Below the pieces are notes generated by a model. That model made no database searches and was not told the DNA's origin. It worked only from the letters and a program-made list of their open reading frames with translations. From assembly GCF_003628755.1 (NCBI RefSeq), contig NZ_CP029256.1:2623585-2687584 (forward strand): 64,000 nt of DNA. The letters are read 5' to 3'. The position numbers were made by a program, and so were the translations under genes. Shown here piece after piece: positions 49,430 through 59,040 of this stretch. Source of the stretch: Christensenella minuta (GTDB lineage: Bacteria; Bacillota; Clostridia; Christensenellales; Christensenellaceae). The first letter of the stretch is position 1. Every line of letters begins with the position of its first letter.

Positions 49430-49853
49430 GACAGAAGTAGACGCAAGCGAAGTTTTAAGGAACTTTGAGAACTTTGTTAAAAAAGCCTTGCCGGACGCTA
49501 TCAAAGATGGTCTTGAACAAGCTTGCCTTGTGGTCGAAAATGCTGCAAAAAATAATTGCCCTGCAGATAAAGGCACTTTGCGCGCAAGCATAACTCACGT
49601 TGTGGAAGAAAACGGCGAAAACCTTGAAGGATATGTAGGCAGTGGGATAGATTACGCGCCATATATTCATCAAGGTACAGGGTTATTTGCCATAGATGGA
49701 AATGGGCGAAAAAATGTTCCTTGGCGGTATCAAGACGAAAAAGGCGAATGGCACACAACCGAAGGGCAGCGACCCAATCCGTTTATATCCGACGCAATAG
49801 AACAAAACCGGGCAAAGATCATAAATTGCTTTAAGGACGTGATGAAGAAATGA
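49422..49853 (+). CDS. HK97 gp10-like tail-completion protein
   Basis: The 143-aa protein has the gp10 pattern: ACLVVENAAKNNCPADKGTLRASI, then GYVGSGIDYAPYIHQGTG, and PNPFISDAIEQNRAKI near the end. It joins head and tail. It overlaps its neighbours by 8 and 4 bp. Confidence 0.85.
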   Translation: MAKTEVDASEVLRNFENFVKKALPDAIKDGLEQACLVVENAAKNNCPADKGTLRASITHVVEENGENLEGYVGSGIDYAPYIHQGTGLFAIDGNGRKNVPWRYQDEKGEWHTTEGQRPNPFISDAIEQNRAKIINCFKDVMKK

Positions 49854-50212
49854 TAATTGAAGACGTTGTAAGCGCCCTAAAAGCAGACCCCGCCGTAAGC
49901 GGCTATGTGAGAGATCGTATGACCGCATTTTCGACCGACTCAACAGATGATGGTATTGTTTTCAATTTCTCGCCGCAGACGGATGACAAGATTTCCCGCG
50001 TTGATAAGCTGGAAATCATGATTATATCCAAGAGCGTTGCACGGGTGTACGAGATTCACGAGGCTGTGAAGAATGTATTGCTTACGCTTGGAGATGATCC
50101 GTTTAATGATACGATTTTAGGCGTTGAAATAAACGGCGGCGGCGTTCTTGAAAATCTGAAAACAGGAACCTACCACCACACAACATATTATTATTTAAGG
50201 AGCAAAGTATAA
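49850..50212 (+). CDS. Tail terminator-like protein
   Basis: The 120-aa protein between gp10-like and tail-tube genes takes the tail-terminator slot. It has DVVSALKADPAVSGYVRDR, a central sheet (KLEIMIISKSVARVYEIHE) and an end rich in Tyr. The stop shares a base with the next start. Confidence 0.65.
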   Translation: MIIEDVVSALKADPAVSGYVRDRMTAFSTDSTDDGIVFNFSPQTDDKISRVDKLEIMIISKSVARVYEIHEAVKNVLLTLGDDPFNDTILGVEINGGGVLENLKTGTYHHTTYYYLRSKV

Positions 50213-50766
50213 TGGCACAGGCAAATGAAGAAGTAATTTTAGGATCAGGCGATCTGTTTGTAATGAGTTATACCGGGGAGGCAATCCCGGAGGATTCTGT
50301 AATCGAGACGACCTCCAATCAGATAGGCCATATCCAGGGCGGCGCAACGCTGGAATACAAGCCGACAGACTACAGCGTTGTAGATGATATGGGAGCGGTC
50401 TTAAAACGCTTTATTACGGAGGAAGAAGTAACGCTTAAATCGGGCGTGCTGACGTGGGGCGTTAACACGCTTGCAAAATTATGTCCGGCCGGGGCACTTA
50501 CGGAGGATTCTTCAACGCACAAATCCACGCTGAAAATCGGCGGACGCGGTAAGACGGGCATTAGCAAGGTTTTAGCGCGGTTTGTTCATACATATGACAC
50601 CGGGCTTAAGCTGCGCATTACGATAGTTGCAACCGCATCTAGCGGCTTCACCCTTGCTTTTGCAAAGGACAAGGAAACTGTGATCGATGCAGAATTAAAA
50701 GCCGTGCCGCATGATACAGACGGTACGCTCGTTGTTATTGAGCAGGACACAAGGACAGCCGGTTAA
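50212..50766 (+). CDS. Major tail tube protein
   Basis: The 184-aa beta-rich protein (GSGDLFVMSYTGEAIPED, GGATLEYKPTDYSVVDDMG, VVATASSGFTLAFAKDKE) fits tail tube subunits in size, position and composition. It should polymerise around the tape measure. The ribosome site is AAGGAGC. Confidence 0.8.
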   Translation: MAQANEEVILGSGDLFVMSYTGEAIPEDSVIETTSNQIGHIQGGATLEYKPTDYSVVDDMGAVLKRFITEEEVTLKSGVLTWGVNTLAKLCPAGALTEDSSTHKSTLKIGGRGKTGISKVLARFVHTYDTGLKLRITIVATASSGFTLAFAKDKETVIDAELKAVPHDTDGTLVVIEQDTRTAG

Positions 50767-50826
50767 AATATGAATATGGGGCGTTCTATGCGAGCGTCCC
50801 TTTTCTTTTATAAGGAGTAATTAAAA

Positions 50827-51156
50827 ATGGGAAATGTAATAGATTTAAGCATTTTTGCAAACGAGACCTTAGAAGTAACTATGCCTACAGGCGAAACGAT
50901 TCATGTTAAAAAGCCAACACAGAAAATTACCATTCGCATGATGGAAATGCAGAAAACGCTTAAACAGTGCGCGGAAGAACCCGAAAAAATGTTTGCAGCG
51001 ATCAACAAAATGCTGGTCGATATTCTAGAGCATAACACAGAGGGGAAAAAATACAGCATACAATATTTTGAAGATAACATGAGTATCGCGGTTGCAAATG
51101 CACTTCTTAGCGAGTACATGAGCTTTACTAGTAACATACAAAACCAAAAAAACTGA
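50827..51156 (+). CDS. Tail assembly chaperone, G-type
   Basis: The 109-aa protein lies between tail tube and tape measure, the place of lambda G-type chaperones. Its last codons read CAA AAA AAC TGA and contain the slippery heptamer A-AAA-AAC (51147-51153). A -1 slip there enters the frame of the next ORF and gives a G-T fusion of about 200 aa. Confidence 0.8.
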   Translation: MGNVIDLSIFANETLEVTMPTGETIHVKKPTQKITIRMMEMQKTLKQCAEEPEKMFAAINKMLVDILEHNTEGKKYSIQYFEDNMSIAVANALLSEYMSFTSNIQNQKN

Positions 51157-51158
51157 AA

Positions 51159-51434
51159 ATGCCGTCTTTGCCCGGACAGAGTAACGGCGGCGATATAGAA
51201 ATTATGTCATCCGTGCGGCGGGTAATGCGATATTGCGGGTGCACGTTTTACGAAGCCCTAGAGCTTCCCACAGACGTTTTTTTACTGTGTGACAAGAATA
51301 TGTATATTGAAGACCTGCAAAAGACCCCAGAGGGGCGCAAATACCTTGCAGACTGTGAACGGATGGCAAAGACAGAGCCAGACACAGAAGCATTGAAGCA
51401 AAAAGGGCTAACCTATAGGAGCGTAAAAGAGTGA
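51159..51434 (+). CDS. Tail assembly chaperone T-part, reached by -1 frameshift
   Basis: The 91-codon frame (RRVMRYCGCTFYEALELP, DLQKTPEGRKYLADCERMA) lies in the -1 frame relative to the G-type gene and is open back to the slip site. It has no good ribosome site of its own. In siphophages the equivalent T domain is made only as the G-T fusion and recruits the tape measure protein. Confidence 0.78.
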   Translation: MPSLPGQSNGGDIEIMSSVRRVMRYCGCTFYEALELPTDVFLLCDKNMYIEDLQKTPEGRKYLADCERMAKTEPDTEALKQKGLTYRSVKE

Positions 51435-54415
51435 ATACAGTAGATTTAGGCGCATTGCGCATTGGGTTGATTGCAGACCTTACTAAAGGATTGTCTGATT
51501 TAGATAAGTTGAAAAAAACCACTGAATCAGTGCAAACAACGGCACAAAAAAATTTAAGTAAAGTAGGCAATGCGTTTATGGGGATCGGCACCGCCATAAC
51601 CGGAACTGCAATTGCCATCGGTACGGCTAGTACAAAAGCGGGGATTGAATTTGAAAGCGCGTTCGCTGGGGTTGAAAAAACGGTAGATGCAACAGACGAA
51701 CAGTTAGCAGAGCTAAGAGAGGGCATTATTGACCTGTCTAAGGAAATGCCGCAATCTGCAAGCGAAATTTCGGGAGTAGCAGAGGCGGCGGGGCAGTTGG
51801 GCATAAAAACAGAAAACGTATTAGATTTTACGAAAACAATGGTTATGATGGGCGATTCAACGAATATGTCCTCAGAAACCGCCGCAACCTCTTTAGCAAG
51901 ATTAGCTAATATTACACAAATGCCACAAACCGAGTTTAACAGACTAGGTTCTGTGATCGTAGCACTTGGCAATAACTTAGCCACGACAGAAAGTGAAATT
52001 ACAGATATGGGGTTGCGTCTTGCCGGTGCTGGTAAACAGATCGGACTTACAGAAGCGCAAACACTAGGGTTAGCTGGGGCGTTATCGTCCGTAGGCATTG
52101 AAGCAGAAGCGGGCGGCTCTGCAATGTCAAAAGTAATGGTTGATATGCAGCTTGCTGTAGAAACGGGCGGGGAATCGCTTGACAACTTTGCTAAGGTTGC
52201 AGGGATGACAGCAGAAGATTTCCAGAAGTCTTTTAGAGATGATGCAGCCGGTGCGCTAATTTCTTTTATAACGGGCTTGCAAAACGCAGAACAGCACGGC
52301 ACGAGTGCAATTAAAGTGCTTGATGATATGGGAATAACAGAGGTGCGTATGCGTGATGCCTTGCTACGCGCTGCTGGTGCTGGCGACCTATTTACTGAGG
52401 CAATCTCCCTTGGTACTAAGGCGTGGGACGAAAACACGGCATTGACGGCAGAAGCCGGGAAACGCTATGAAACGACTGAATCAAAAATAAAAATTTTGAA
52501 AAACCAGATAACAGCATTATTTTTAAAAATAGCTGATGTGGTTTTACCGATTGTAAAGCAGGTGATTAGCTTCATTTCGGATTTAGTGGAGAAGCTTTCC
52601 AATATGAGCAAAAGCCAGCAAGAAATGATTATCAAGATTGGTCTGGTTGTTGCCGCTATCGGTCCGCTGCTTATAATCATGGGTACGCTTATGAAATCGT
52701 TGTCCGCTCTTATGGCTCATCCAATTGTTTTAACAATAACGCTTGTCGTTGCGGCTATTGCTACTTTAGTAGCGGCTATAAGCGCAGTTCCAACCGAAAT
52801 GGAGATGATGAGCGAAGCCATAGACAAGAACACAGAGGCTACAAACGCATGGTTCGAATCTATGAACGGAGCACGTGCAAATTTAGGCGACTTTTCCGGG
52901 ATGGTGAATGAGTATGGGCAAAACGCAAGCGACCTAACAAGTATCATTGATGAAAATACACAGAAAATAAACGATATTTACGCAGAGGCATACTCTAGGG
53001 GAGATGAGCTAAGGCAAAGCGAAATTGATAAAATAAACGAGTACGTTGACAATATAGCGGAAGCCCAAAACAGGCTTGCAGAGCTTGAAAAATCTAAAGC
53101 AGAAGCGCGCATTTCATCCTTGCAATGGCAGCTTGACAACATGAATTTAACAGCGGAGGAAGAACAAGGGATATTAAACACGTTGCAAGAAGTGAGGGCT
53201 GATTACACAAAAGCGACACAAGATATTATTTCTAATGAAATCGCCGCACTCGATCAACGTTTGCAAAATAACCAAATTTCGCAGGAGGAATACAATCGCC
53301 TACGCGAACAGGCGTTACAAAAAAACCAAGAGTATGCAAACACTGAAAAAGCTATGTCTGATAAGCTTACAACCGATCTACTTGCAAGCCAACAGGAACG
53401 TTTCAACCTAAATATGAACGATTACAACAACAGGGTTCATCAGTTCAATAAGATAGAAGAAATCGGGCAATATCATGGCGAAAAAATGGCAGCGATCAAC
53501 AACAACGAGACGCTTAGCTGGTTTGAAAAACAGGTGCGACTTCAAGCGGCAGAACGCGAAATGCTTACAGATTTTGCGAACTTTGCGGCGGGGCAGGAGG
53601 TCACTTGGACAGATTACAACTTTGCAGTAGACAGGAATATATCAGACGCCACCGCTGCATTTTTTAATTGGATAGCAAACAATAAAGCACAAGGCAGGCA
53701 GCTTTCAGAAGACAGTAGGCAAAACGCGCGCGACATTCTGAACGCTTACGCTAGTTTGCCGGAAGATTTGCGGGAAAGCGGTCTTGACTCATTGCGTGGG
53801 CTTGCGCAAGGTATGGCAGACGAATTTCCGGGGCTTAAAGATGCGGCCAGCATGGACATGGATCAGCTCATACAAGCTATGAACGACGCTTTAGGCGTTG
53901 CTTCTCCTTCGTGGAAAATGGATAGCGCAGGACAAAACCTTATGGAGGGGCTGAAACAAGGCACAAATAAGAAAGCCCCAAGCCTCATGGACCATATCAG
54001 AAACATAGGTCAATCCATGATTGACGGATTTAAGAATCTGTTTCAAATCAAATCGCCGTCGCGTGTTTTCCGGGGGTTCGGTGAGAATATCGGCGCAGGG
54101 CTGGAAGAGGGCCTTTTATCCAGCACTGACGCAGTAATGAAGGCCGGGGACGAACTAAGCAAAGCGGCGCTAGATGGCTTGAACGCCAATAAACTTGAAA
54201 TGGAGGCAGTAGCCTTTGCAGGAGATGCGCTAGCAGACGCTTACAGAACGCCGGACATTAGCGGGTATATAAATACTCATGAAGGTAGTAAAGACGCATC
54301 AGGGAGCGTTATAAAGAACGAGCAGAACAACTATTTCACGGCGCGGGAGCTTACGCCATACGAACAGGCGCAACAGGCGCGCCGACTTGGTAAGGCGCTG
54401 TTTGAAGGTGTATAA
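51431..54415 (+). CDS. Tail tape measure protein (TP901 type)
   Basis: The 994-aa protein has the TP901 tape-measure core (ESAFAGVEKTVDATDEQ, EISGVAEAAGQLGI, MGITEVRMRDALLRAAG; about 80-320). Hydrophobic helices follow (about 365-450, including IIKIGLVVAAIGPLLIIMG), then long coiled coil (about 520-680) and a C-terminal region with IKSPSRVFRGFGENIGAGLEEG. Its length predicts a tail of roughly 150 nm by the usual 0.15 nm per residue rule. The GTG start overlaps the chaperone stop. Confidence 0.93.
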   Translation: MNTVDLGALRIGLIADLTKGLSDLDKLKKTTESVQTTAQKNLSKVGNAFMGIGTAITGTAIAIGTASTKAGIEFESAFAGVEKTVDATDEQLAELREGIIDLSKEMPQSASEISGVAEAAGQLGIKTENVLDFTKTMVMMGDSTNMSSETAATSLARLANITQMPQTEFNRLGSVIVALGNNLATTESEITDMGLRLAGAGKQIGLTEAQTLGLAGALSSVGIEAEAGGSAMSKVMVDMQLAVETGGESLDNFAKVAGMTAEDFQKSFRDDAAGALISFITGLQNAEQHGTSAIKVLDDMGITEVRMRDALLRAAGAGDLFTEAISLGTKAWDENTALTAEAGKRYETTESKIKILKNQITALFLKIADVVLPIVKQVISFISDLVEKLSNMSKSQQEMIIKIGLVVAAIGPLLIIMGTLMKSLSALMAHPIVLTITLVVAAIATLVAAISAVPTEMEMMSEAIDKNTEATNAWFESMNGARANLGDFSGMVNEYGQNASDLTSIIDENTQKINDIYAEAYSRGDELRQSEIDKINEYVDNIAEAQNRLAELEKSKAEARISSLQWQLDNMNLTAEEEQGILNTLQEVRADYTKATQDIISNEIAALDQRLQNNQISQEEYNRLREQALQKNQEYANTEKAMSDKLTTDLLASQQERFNLNMNDYNNRVHQFNKIEEIGQYHGEKMAAINNNETLSWFEKQVRLQAAEREMLTDFANFAAGQEVTWTDYNFAVDRNISDATAAFFNWIANNKAQGRQLSEDSRQNARDILNAYASLPEDLRESGLDSLRGLAQGMADEFPGLKDAASMDMDQLIQAMNDALGVASPSWKMDSAGQNLMEGLKQGTNKKAPSLMDHIRNIGQSMIDGFKNLFQIKSPSRVFRGFGENIGAGLEEGLLSSTDAVMKAGDELSKAALDGLNANKLEMEAVAFAGDALADAYRTPDISGYINTHEGSKDASGSVIKNEQNNYFTARELTPYEQAQQARRLGKALFEGV

Positions 54416-55273
54416 ATGGAACGGATAAAATTTATAAACTCGAAGAATCAAATTTTTACCGCGTCATATGACGAAAACGCAAGGTTTATAATCAATAGCC
54501 TTGGAGGGTTGCGCGCTGCGGATATTCAGATCGTTCAATCGTCTGGGTATTTGCAGCATGGCGCGACCTATGGCCGAAGCCTTTACGGAGTGCGCCCAAT
54601 CCCGATCCAGTTTTACTATAGCTATTCCAGCACAGCGGAGTTTTACAAGACTATGGACGGACTCCAGCGCGTTTTTAATCCTATGCTTGGCGAAGGCGTC
54701 TTAATCTATGAAAACGACCATCACAGCCGCATGATAAGGGCTACGGTGACGGAACAGCCGGACATTGCCTCTAACACTGGGCTTGGGCTACGGGTGATAG
54801 GACTTGAGCTTACGGCGCACGATCCATTCTTTGAAGACCTGATAGAAACGCGCGTCAGAATGGCTGACTTTGTAGGCGGGCTAAAATTCCCTCACAGAAT
54901 GCCCATGAGGTTTGGCAAGCGCGGCGATTCCGTGACGATCAATAACAGTGGGGACGCGCCCGCGCCTATCCGATGCGAATTTAGAGGCGCGGCCACAAAT
55001 CCGGCGCTTAAAAACGACACAACAGGTGAGGCGCTGAAGGTAGTGGCGACGATTGCGGCGGGCGATACGCTTGTAATTGACACCGCATACGGTAAAAAAA
55101 ACGTCACGATTGAGCGAGGCGACGGAACGATTGAGGACGCTACAAACTCCGTGGATGATGAACAATCTTCCTTCTTCTCTCTTGCGCTTGGAAGCAATAG
55201 GCTTTCTTTTTCTGCTGATACCGGCGCGCCGGTAGTTTATGTAAATTATAAACGTCTATATGGGAATGGATAA
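54416..55273 (+). CDS. Distal tail protein (Dit-like)
   Basis: The 285-aa protein has a Dit-like N-terminal half (SSGYLQHGATYGRSLYGVRPI, and ELTAHDPFFEDL) and a C-terminal beta domain with INNSGDAPAPIRCEF. Dit forms the hub joining the tail tube to the tip. It follows the tape measure directly. Confidence 0.82.
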   Translation: MERIKFINSKNQIFTASYDENARFIINSLGGLRAADIQIVQSSGYLQHGATYGRSLYGVRPIPIQFYYSYSSTAEFYKTMDGLQRVFNPMLGEGVLIYENDHHSRMIRATVTEQPDIASNTGLGLRVIGLELTAHDPFFEDLIETRVRMADFVGGLKFPHRMPMRFGKRGDSVTINNSGDAPAPIRCEFRGAATNPALKNDTTGEALKVVATIAAGDTLVIDTAYGKKNVTIERGDGTIEDATNSVDDEQSSFFSLALGSNRLSFSADTGAPVVYVNYKRLYGNG

Positions 55274-55276
55274 CAA

Positions 55277-56377
55277 ATGGAAATCAAATGCTATAAATTT
55301 ACGCCGACTGAATTAAAATTTTGCGGGGTAATAGATGATCCCGTTTCTTTTATGTTTTGCCGCAAGTACAGTGGTATAGGAGAATGGCAGATAGTCCAAA
55401 GCCTTGATACGGTGAACGCTGCCCGGATTGCGGATTTCGATTTTATTCAAATCGCGCCCCGTGTGGCTGGGATTGTGACAAAGGTTATCACAGACAAAGG
55501 AACTTCCAACAAGCGAACGATTAAAGGCATAGAGCTAAAAGGTATAGCCAAGCAAAGAATCGTAATGCCGCCTACTGGTAGCGCTGAACTTTCATACAGC
55601 AATACGGCAGTAAATAAGGTGATGGAAGGGTTGTTTGCAACGCAGATCGTAAGCCCTTCCGATACCAATAGAGCGATTCCGCTTACGCGGGTAATCCCTC
55701 TTGCGTCGGATGTTACAACAAAAATTTATTATAGTGGGCGTTTTGCCGATCTGCACGAAGACCTGACGAACATTTCAGCGGCCAGCGGTGTTGGGTGGTA
55801 TGCCGAAATAGCAGAGGGCTATATTGATTTTTCATGTATGATCGGATTAGACAGGACGGCAGGACAGCAGGAAAATCAAAGGCTTATATTATCCCTGCAT
55901 AACAACCGTCTAGATAGTTTGTATGTCGATAAAAATACCCGATGGGTAAACCTTGGATATGTCGCTGGACAAGGCGAGGGAACGCAAAGAACGGTTATAA
56001 CGCGAAGCGTGAACAATGACACGTCCGGGCTCGGACGTTATGAAGCCTACATTGATGCACGCGACCTTTCTACGGTAGATGAGTTAAAAAGCCGTGGAGA
56101 CGAAAAGCTAGCGGAGTTTGGCGACAACATAACCGTGACCGCTACTATGTCGAAATCGTTTGCAACGCAATACGGAACGGCGTTTGACCTTGGCGACATT
56201 GCCACAATAAAAGATGATGCGTTGCCAATGGGCGCGCTTGATGCGCGTATCACAGAAATAGAGACCGTGTGCGAGGGCGGCGAGCAGACAATAAGCGTTA
56301 CGCTTGGATATAACAAATCTCAAATAAATGATGTTTTGAACCGCTTGAAAAACAACAAATCTATAAACGCGAGGTAA
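55277..56377 (+). CDS. Tail-tip protein, ReqiPepy6 Gp37-like
   Basis: The 366-aa protein matches the siphovirus Gp37-like family: PVSFMFCRKYSGIGEWQI, KGIELKGIAKQRIVMPP, GVGWYAEIA, and the terminal TVTLGYNKSQINDVLNRL-type motif (SVTLGYNK). It takes the place of the tail-associated (Tal) hub protein. There is no obvious lytic domain. Confidence 0.8.
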   Translation: MEIKCYKFTPTELKFCGVIDDPVSFMFCRKYSGIGEWQIVQSLDTVNAARIADFDFIQIAPRVAGIVTKVITDKGTSNKRTIKGIELKGIAKQRIVMPPTGSAELSYSNTAVNKVMEGLFATQIVSPSDTNRAIPLTRVIPLASDVTTKIYYSGRFADLHEDLTNISAASGVGWYAEIAEGYIDFSCMIGLDRTAGQQENQRLILSLHNNRLDSLYVDKNTRWVNLGYVAGQGEGTQRTVITRSVNNDTSGLGRYEAYIDARDLSTVDELKSRGDEKLAEFGDNITVTATMSKSFATQYGTAFDLGDIATIKDDALPMGALDARITEIETVCEGGEQTISVTLGYNKSQINDVLNRLKNNKSINAR

Positions 56378-56382
56378 ATAGC

Positions 56383-57738
56383 ATGGCAGTAAATTTTGAC
56401 AATTTCGGATTTTTTGATTATGTGGAAGGGGAGCTTGACGACCGCTACGAGTATAATTCAGACGAATATAGCGAGATTATGGATAGCATTTTGGGGACTG
56501 GCATTATACAAGGCAAAGGAGATACCCTTGCGTGCGAAGCTGGCGCGGGTGCGGTCATTGTCAACACGGGCGTGGTAGTCGTGGATGGGCGAATCGGGAT
56601 TTTACACGAGAGCAAAAGTGTTCTAATTGATTCCGTGGAATCCGGCTATAGCCGAATAGACCGTATTGTTGCACGAAAGGACCTTGCAAACCGTATAGTA
56701 TGCCTTGACGCAATCAAGGGAACGCCGACCACTGGAACACCTGCAGCACCGGAACTGACGCGCACCACATCAATTTATGAGGCCTCACTGTGTCGGGTAT
56801 TGGTCTCGGGCAGCGGGATCATAGTTACAGACGAACGCGGGGACGCGGCGTTGTGCGGCTACATTCCGCAATATAATAATTTGATGGGCAAATCAATGTA
56901 CGACACTAATAACGACGGAGCAGTTGATGTGGCAGACGACGCGGAGAAGCTGGGCGGAAAAGCCGCAGTATTGTATGCGCTTGCCGCGGATGTGTTGAAA
57001 AATAGCGGAGCACAAATATTAGATGGAAGTCTTGACGCAAGTGGAAGCATCATAGCGCCTAATTTCAGGATAGATGTAGCGGACGGTTCTATGTGGTTTA
57101 CGGGCGGGTCAAGGCTGTTCAGGATTCACTATGACGGCGGCAACAATCTATATTTTCACGTATATAATGCCAATGGGACAAGTGTTGTGGCGACGCCGCT
57201 GTATATATCGGCAGCGGGAGAGGTTGTCGCACCAACGATAAACGCGACGGGCGCGCTGAAATCGCAGGGTACATATAACCGTACAACGACGGCGGCGGCG
57301 AACACTCATATTTCCGACAGCGCAAGCGGCCATCATTTTTACCGCTCTACATCATCACAGCGGTGGAAGACGAATATCAACGCCGCAGACCTGGAAGAGA
57401 TCAGAAAAGCATTATTAAAAATCCTTGTGGTCAACTTTACATCATTGTGTGAATGCGACGATCCAGATAAGGTACACACGGGATTTATTGCAGAACAGCT
57501 TGCAGAGATAGACCGGCGCATGGCAACGTACGGCACGGATGATGATGGCAATGAGCAAGTGGAAGGATTTGACAGCAACGAATTGATTTCGCGCACTGTG
57601 GCCGGGTGGCAGATACATGAAATGGAGATAAATAGGATTAAAGCGAAAGCTGCAAAATTCGACGCGCTTTCGGCGCTGCTCGTTTCCAAAGGGATACTCA
57701 CACAGGAAGAAATTGACGGATTGGGGGATAAGGCATGA
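56383..57738 (+). CDS. Tail fibre/baseplate protein with S74-type chaperone end
   Basis: The 451-aa protein begins with an upper-baseplate-like attachment region (about 1-165), then a repetitive beta region (about 190-310). It ends in an intramolecular chaperone of the peptidase S74 type (about 318-451) with SSQRWKTNI at the self-cleavage site and TGFIAEQLAEI. The chaperone trimerises the fibre and then cleaves itself off. This is the probable host-binding protein. Confidence 0.85.
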   Translation: MAVNFDNFGFFDYVEGELDDRYEYNSDEYSEIMDSILGTGIIQGKGDTLACEAGAGAVIVNTGVVVVDGRIGILHESKSVLIDSVESGYSRIDRIVARKDLANRIVCLDAIKGTPTTGTPAAPELTRTTSIYEASLCRVLVSGSGIIVTDERGDAALCGYIPQYNNLMGKSMYDTNNDGAVDVADDAEKLGGKAAVLYALAADVLKNSGAQILDGSLDASGSIIAPNFRIDVADGSMWFTGGSRLFRIHYDGGNNLYFHVYNANGTSVVATPLYISAAGEVVAPTINATGALKSQGTYNRTTTAAANTHISDSASGHHFYRSTSSQRWKTNINAADLEEIRKALLKILVVNFTSLCECDDPDKVHTGFIAEQLAEIDRRMATYGTDDDGNEQVEGFDSNELISRTVAGWQIHEMEINRIKAKAAKFDALSALLVSKGILTQEEIDGLGDKA

Positions 57739-58004
57739 TGCAAATAGAAATCACAATCCTGATTGCCGTAGTCGGGTGCTTTGTCGGCCTTGCGGGGTGG
57801 CTGACCGGACGGGACAAAAAAATAGCGAATGACAGCAAGTGGCGGGGCGGTGTAGACGCAAAGCTCGACACGATACTTGGCATAAAAAGCGACGTCGAAA
57901 AGCTCGATTGCAAGGTGGACGACCACGAACACAGAATTACGGCGGTAGAAGAAAGCGCGAAGCAAGCGCACAAAAGAATCGATCATATACAAAAAGACCA
58001 CTAG
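57735..58004 (+). CDS. XhlA-like membrane protein
   Basis: The 89-aa protein has one N-terminal membrane helix (ITILIAVVGCFVGLAGWL) and a charged coiled coil (VDDHEHRITAVEESAKQAHKR). This matches XhlA/haemolysin-type proteins that assist phage lysis. It overlaps the fibre gene by 4 bp. Confidence 0.72.
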   Translation: MMQIEITILIAVVGCFVGLAGWLTGRDKKIANDSKWRGGVDAKLDTILGIKSDVEKLDCKVDDHEHRITAVEESAKQAHKRIDHIQKDH

Positions 58005-58043
58005 GCGGCGAGAGCCGTTTTTATTTTGAAAGGAGCTATTATA

Positions 58044-58781
58044 ATGGCAAAAATTACAGCGGCGCAGCTCATAGAGGGCTGCAAAAAAAGGTTAGGCTGG
58101 GGGTATGTCCTCGGCGGGCAGGGCGAATTGTATTCCGAGGATGTGGGAAAGCGGTTTTTTGAAAGATATAACGAAAAGCCCCTGTCCTACTATATCAAGG
58201 AATGCGCTAAATGGTTTGGTAAGCACGTTGTAGATTGTTCCGGGCTTATCATCGAGGCATTCAGGGATTATCTGCCCAGCTACGGCGATATGACGGCAAA
58301 CGGTCTTTATGACAGATGCTTTGAGCGTGGGGCAATCGGGACGATCCCGGAAGTGCCGGGTGTGTGCGTTTGGAAGAATGGGCATATAGGGATTTATATT
58401 GGCGGCGGTAAAGTCATTGAATCGCGCGGTAAAGCCTATGGAGTGGTGGAAACGGTGTTAAACGCGCGGGATTTTACGAACTGGGGCAAGTTGCGTGATG
58501 TAGACTACGCAACGGCCACGCCACAGCCCGCAGCGCCTTCACAGAACGCTCCTACGCTTACGCGCAACCTTTCCAATGGGATGCGCGGCGAAGACGTGAG
58601 ACAGGCGCAGGAGCGGCTTGAAAAGCATCTTGCACAGCCGGGGAAGATCGACGGCATCTTCGGAGAAAGGACGGAAGCAGCCGTAAAGCGTTTCCAGCAA
58701 GCGCGCAAGAACGAAGGCCGTGACATTGGCGCGGTAGATGGGATCATCGGCCCAAAGACATGGGCGATCCTGTGGGAATAA
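58044..58781 (+). CDS. Endolysin: NlpC/P60 peptidase with peptidoglycan-binding domain
   Basis: The 245-aa enzyme has an N-terminal NlpC/P60 domain with catalytic Cys in VDCSGLI (about 66-72) and His in NGHIGIYIGGG (about 113-123). A Pro/Ala-rich linker (about 155-168) and a PG_binding_1 domain (about 170-245; GEDVRQAQERL, FGERTEAAVKRFQ) follow. It cuts peptide cross-links. There is no signal peptide, so it needs a holin. The start at 58044 follows AAAGGAGC. Confidence 0.92.
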   Translation: MAKITAAQLIEGCKKRLGWGYVLGGQGELYSEDVGKRFFERYNEKPLSYYIKECAKWFGKHVVDCSGLIIEAFRDYLPSYGDMTANGLYDRCFERGAIGTIPEVPGVCVWKNGHIGIYIGGGKVIESRGKAYGVVETVLNARDFTNWGKLRDVDYATATPQPAAPSQNAPTLTRNLSNGMRGEDVRQAQERLEKHLAQPGKIDGIFGERTEAAVKRFQQARKNEGRDIGAVDGIIGPKTWAILWE

Positions 58782-58799
58782 GGAAAGGAGAAGTAGGGA

Positions 58800-58991
58800 A
58801 TGGAAAATATGCAGAACAGGTTAAGAAGTTGGCCGTTATGGCTGGCAATCGCGGCGCTGGCCGTGTGGGTAGTGAAGGCTTTCGGAGGTCTTGACATCTC
58901 GCAGCAGGTGAACGATTTCATGAACGTTGCCTTGCCTGTTGTGGTCGGTTTCGGGATTATCAATAATCCCACAGATGCAAAGAAAATATAA
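58800..58991 (+). CDS. Phage holin
   Basis: The 63-aa protein has two hydrophobic helices (PLWLAIAALAVWVVKAF and VALPVVVGFGII) and a short charged tail ending in NNPTDAKKI, the small phi-LC3-type holin pattern. It lies 18 bp after the endolysin. Confidence 0.85.
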   Translation: MENMQNRLRSWPLWLAIAALAVWVVKAFGGLDISQQVNDFMNVALPVVVGFGIINNPTDAKKI

Positions 58992-58998
58992 CGGAATC

Positions 58999-59025
58999 GG
59001 GCGGCCTTGCGGTCGCCCTTTTTTT
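58999..59025 (+). terminator. Terminator of the late operon
   Basis: GGGCGGCC pairs with GGTCGCCC (one G-U pair) around TTGC, followed by seven T residues, 8 bp after the holin stop. Confidence 0.92.
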
Positions 59026-59040
59026 GTTCGTTTGGTTAAA

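Noticed and set aside
51202-52437. Minus-strand frame of 411 codons opposite the tape measure gene
   Set aside because: Ser/Pro/Ala-rich shadow of the plus-strand coiled-coil repeats; no start signals.
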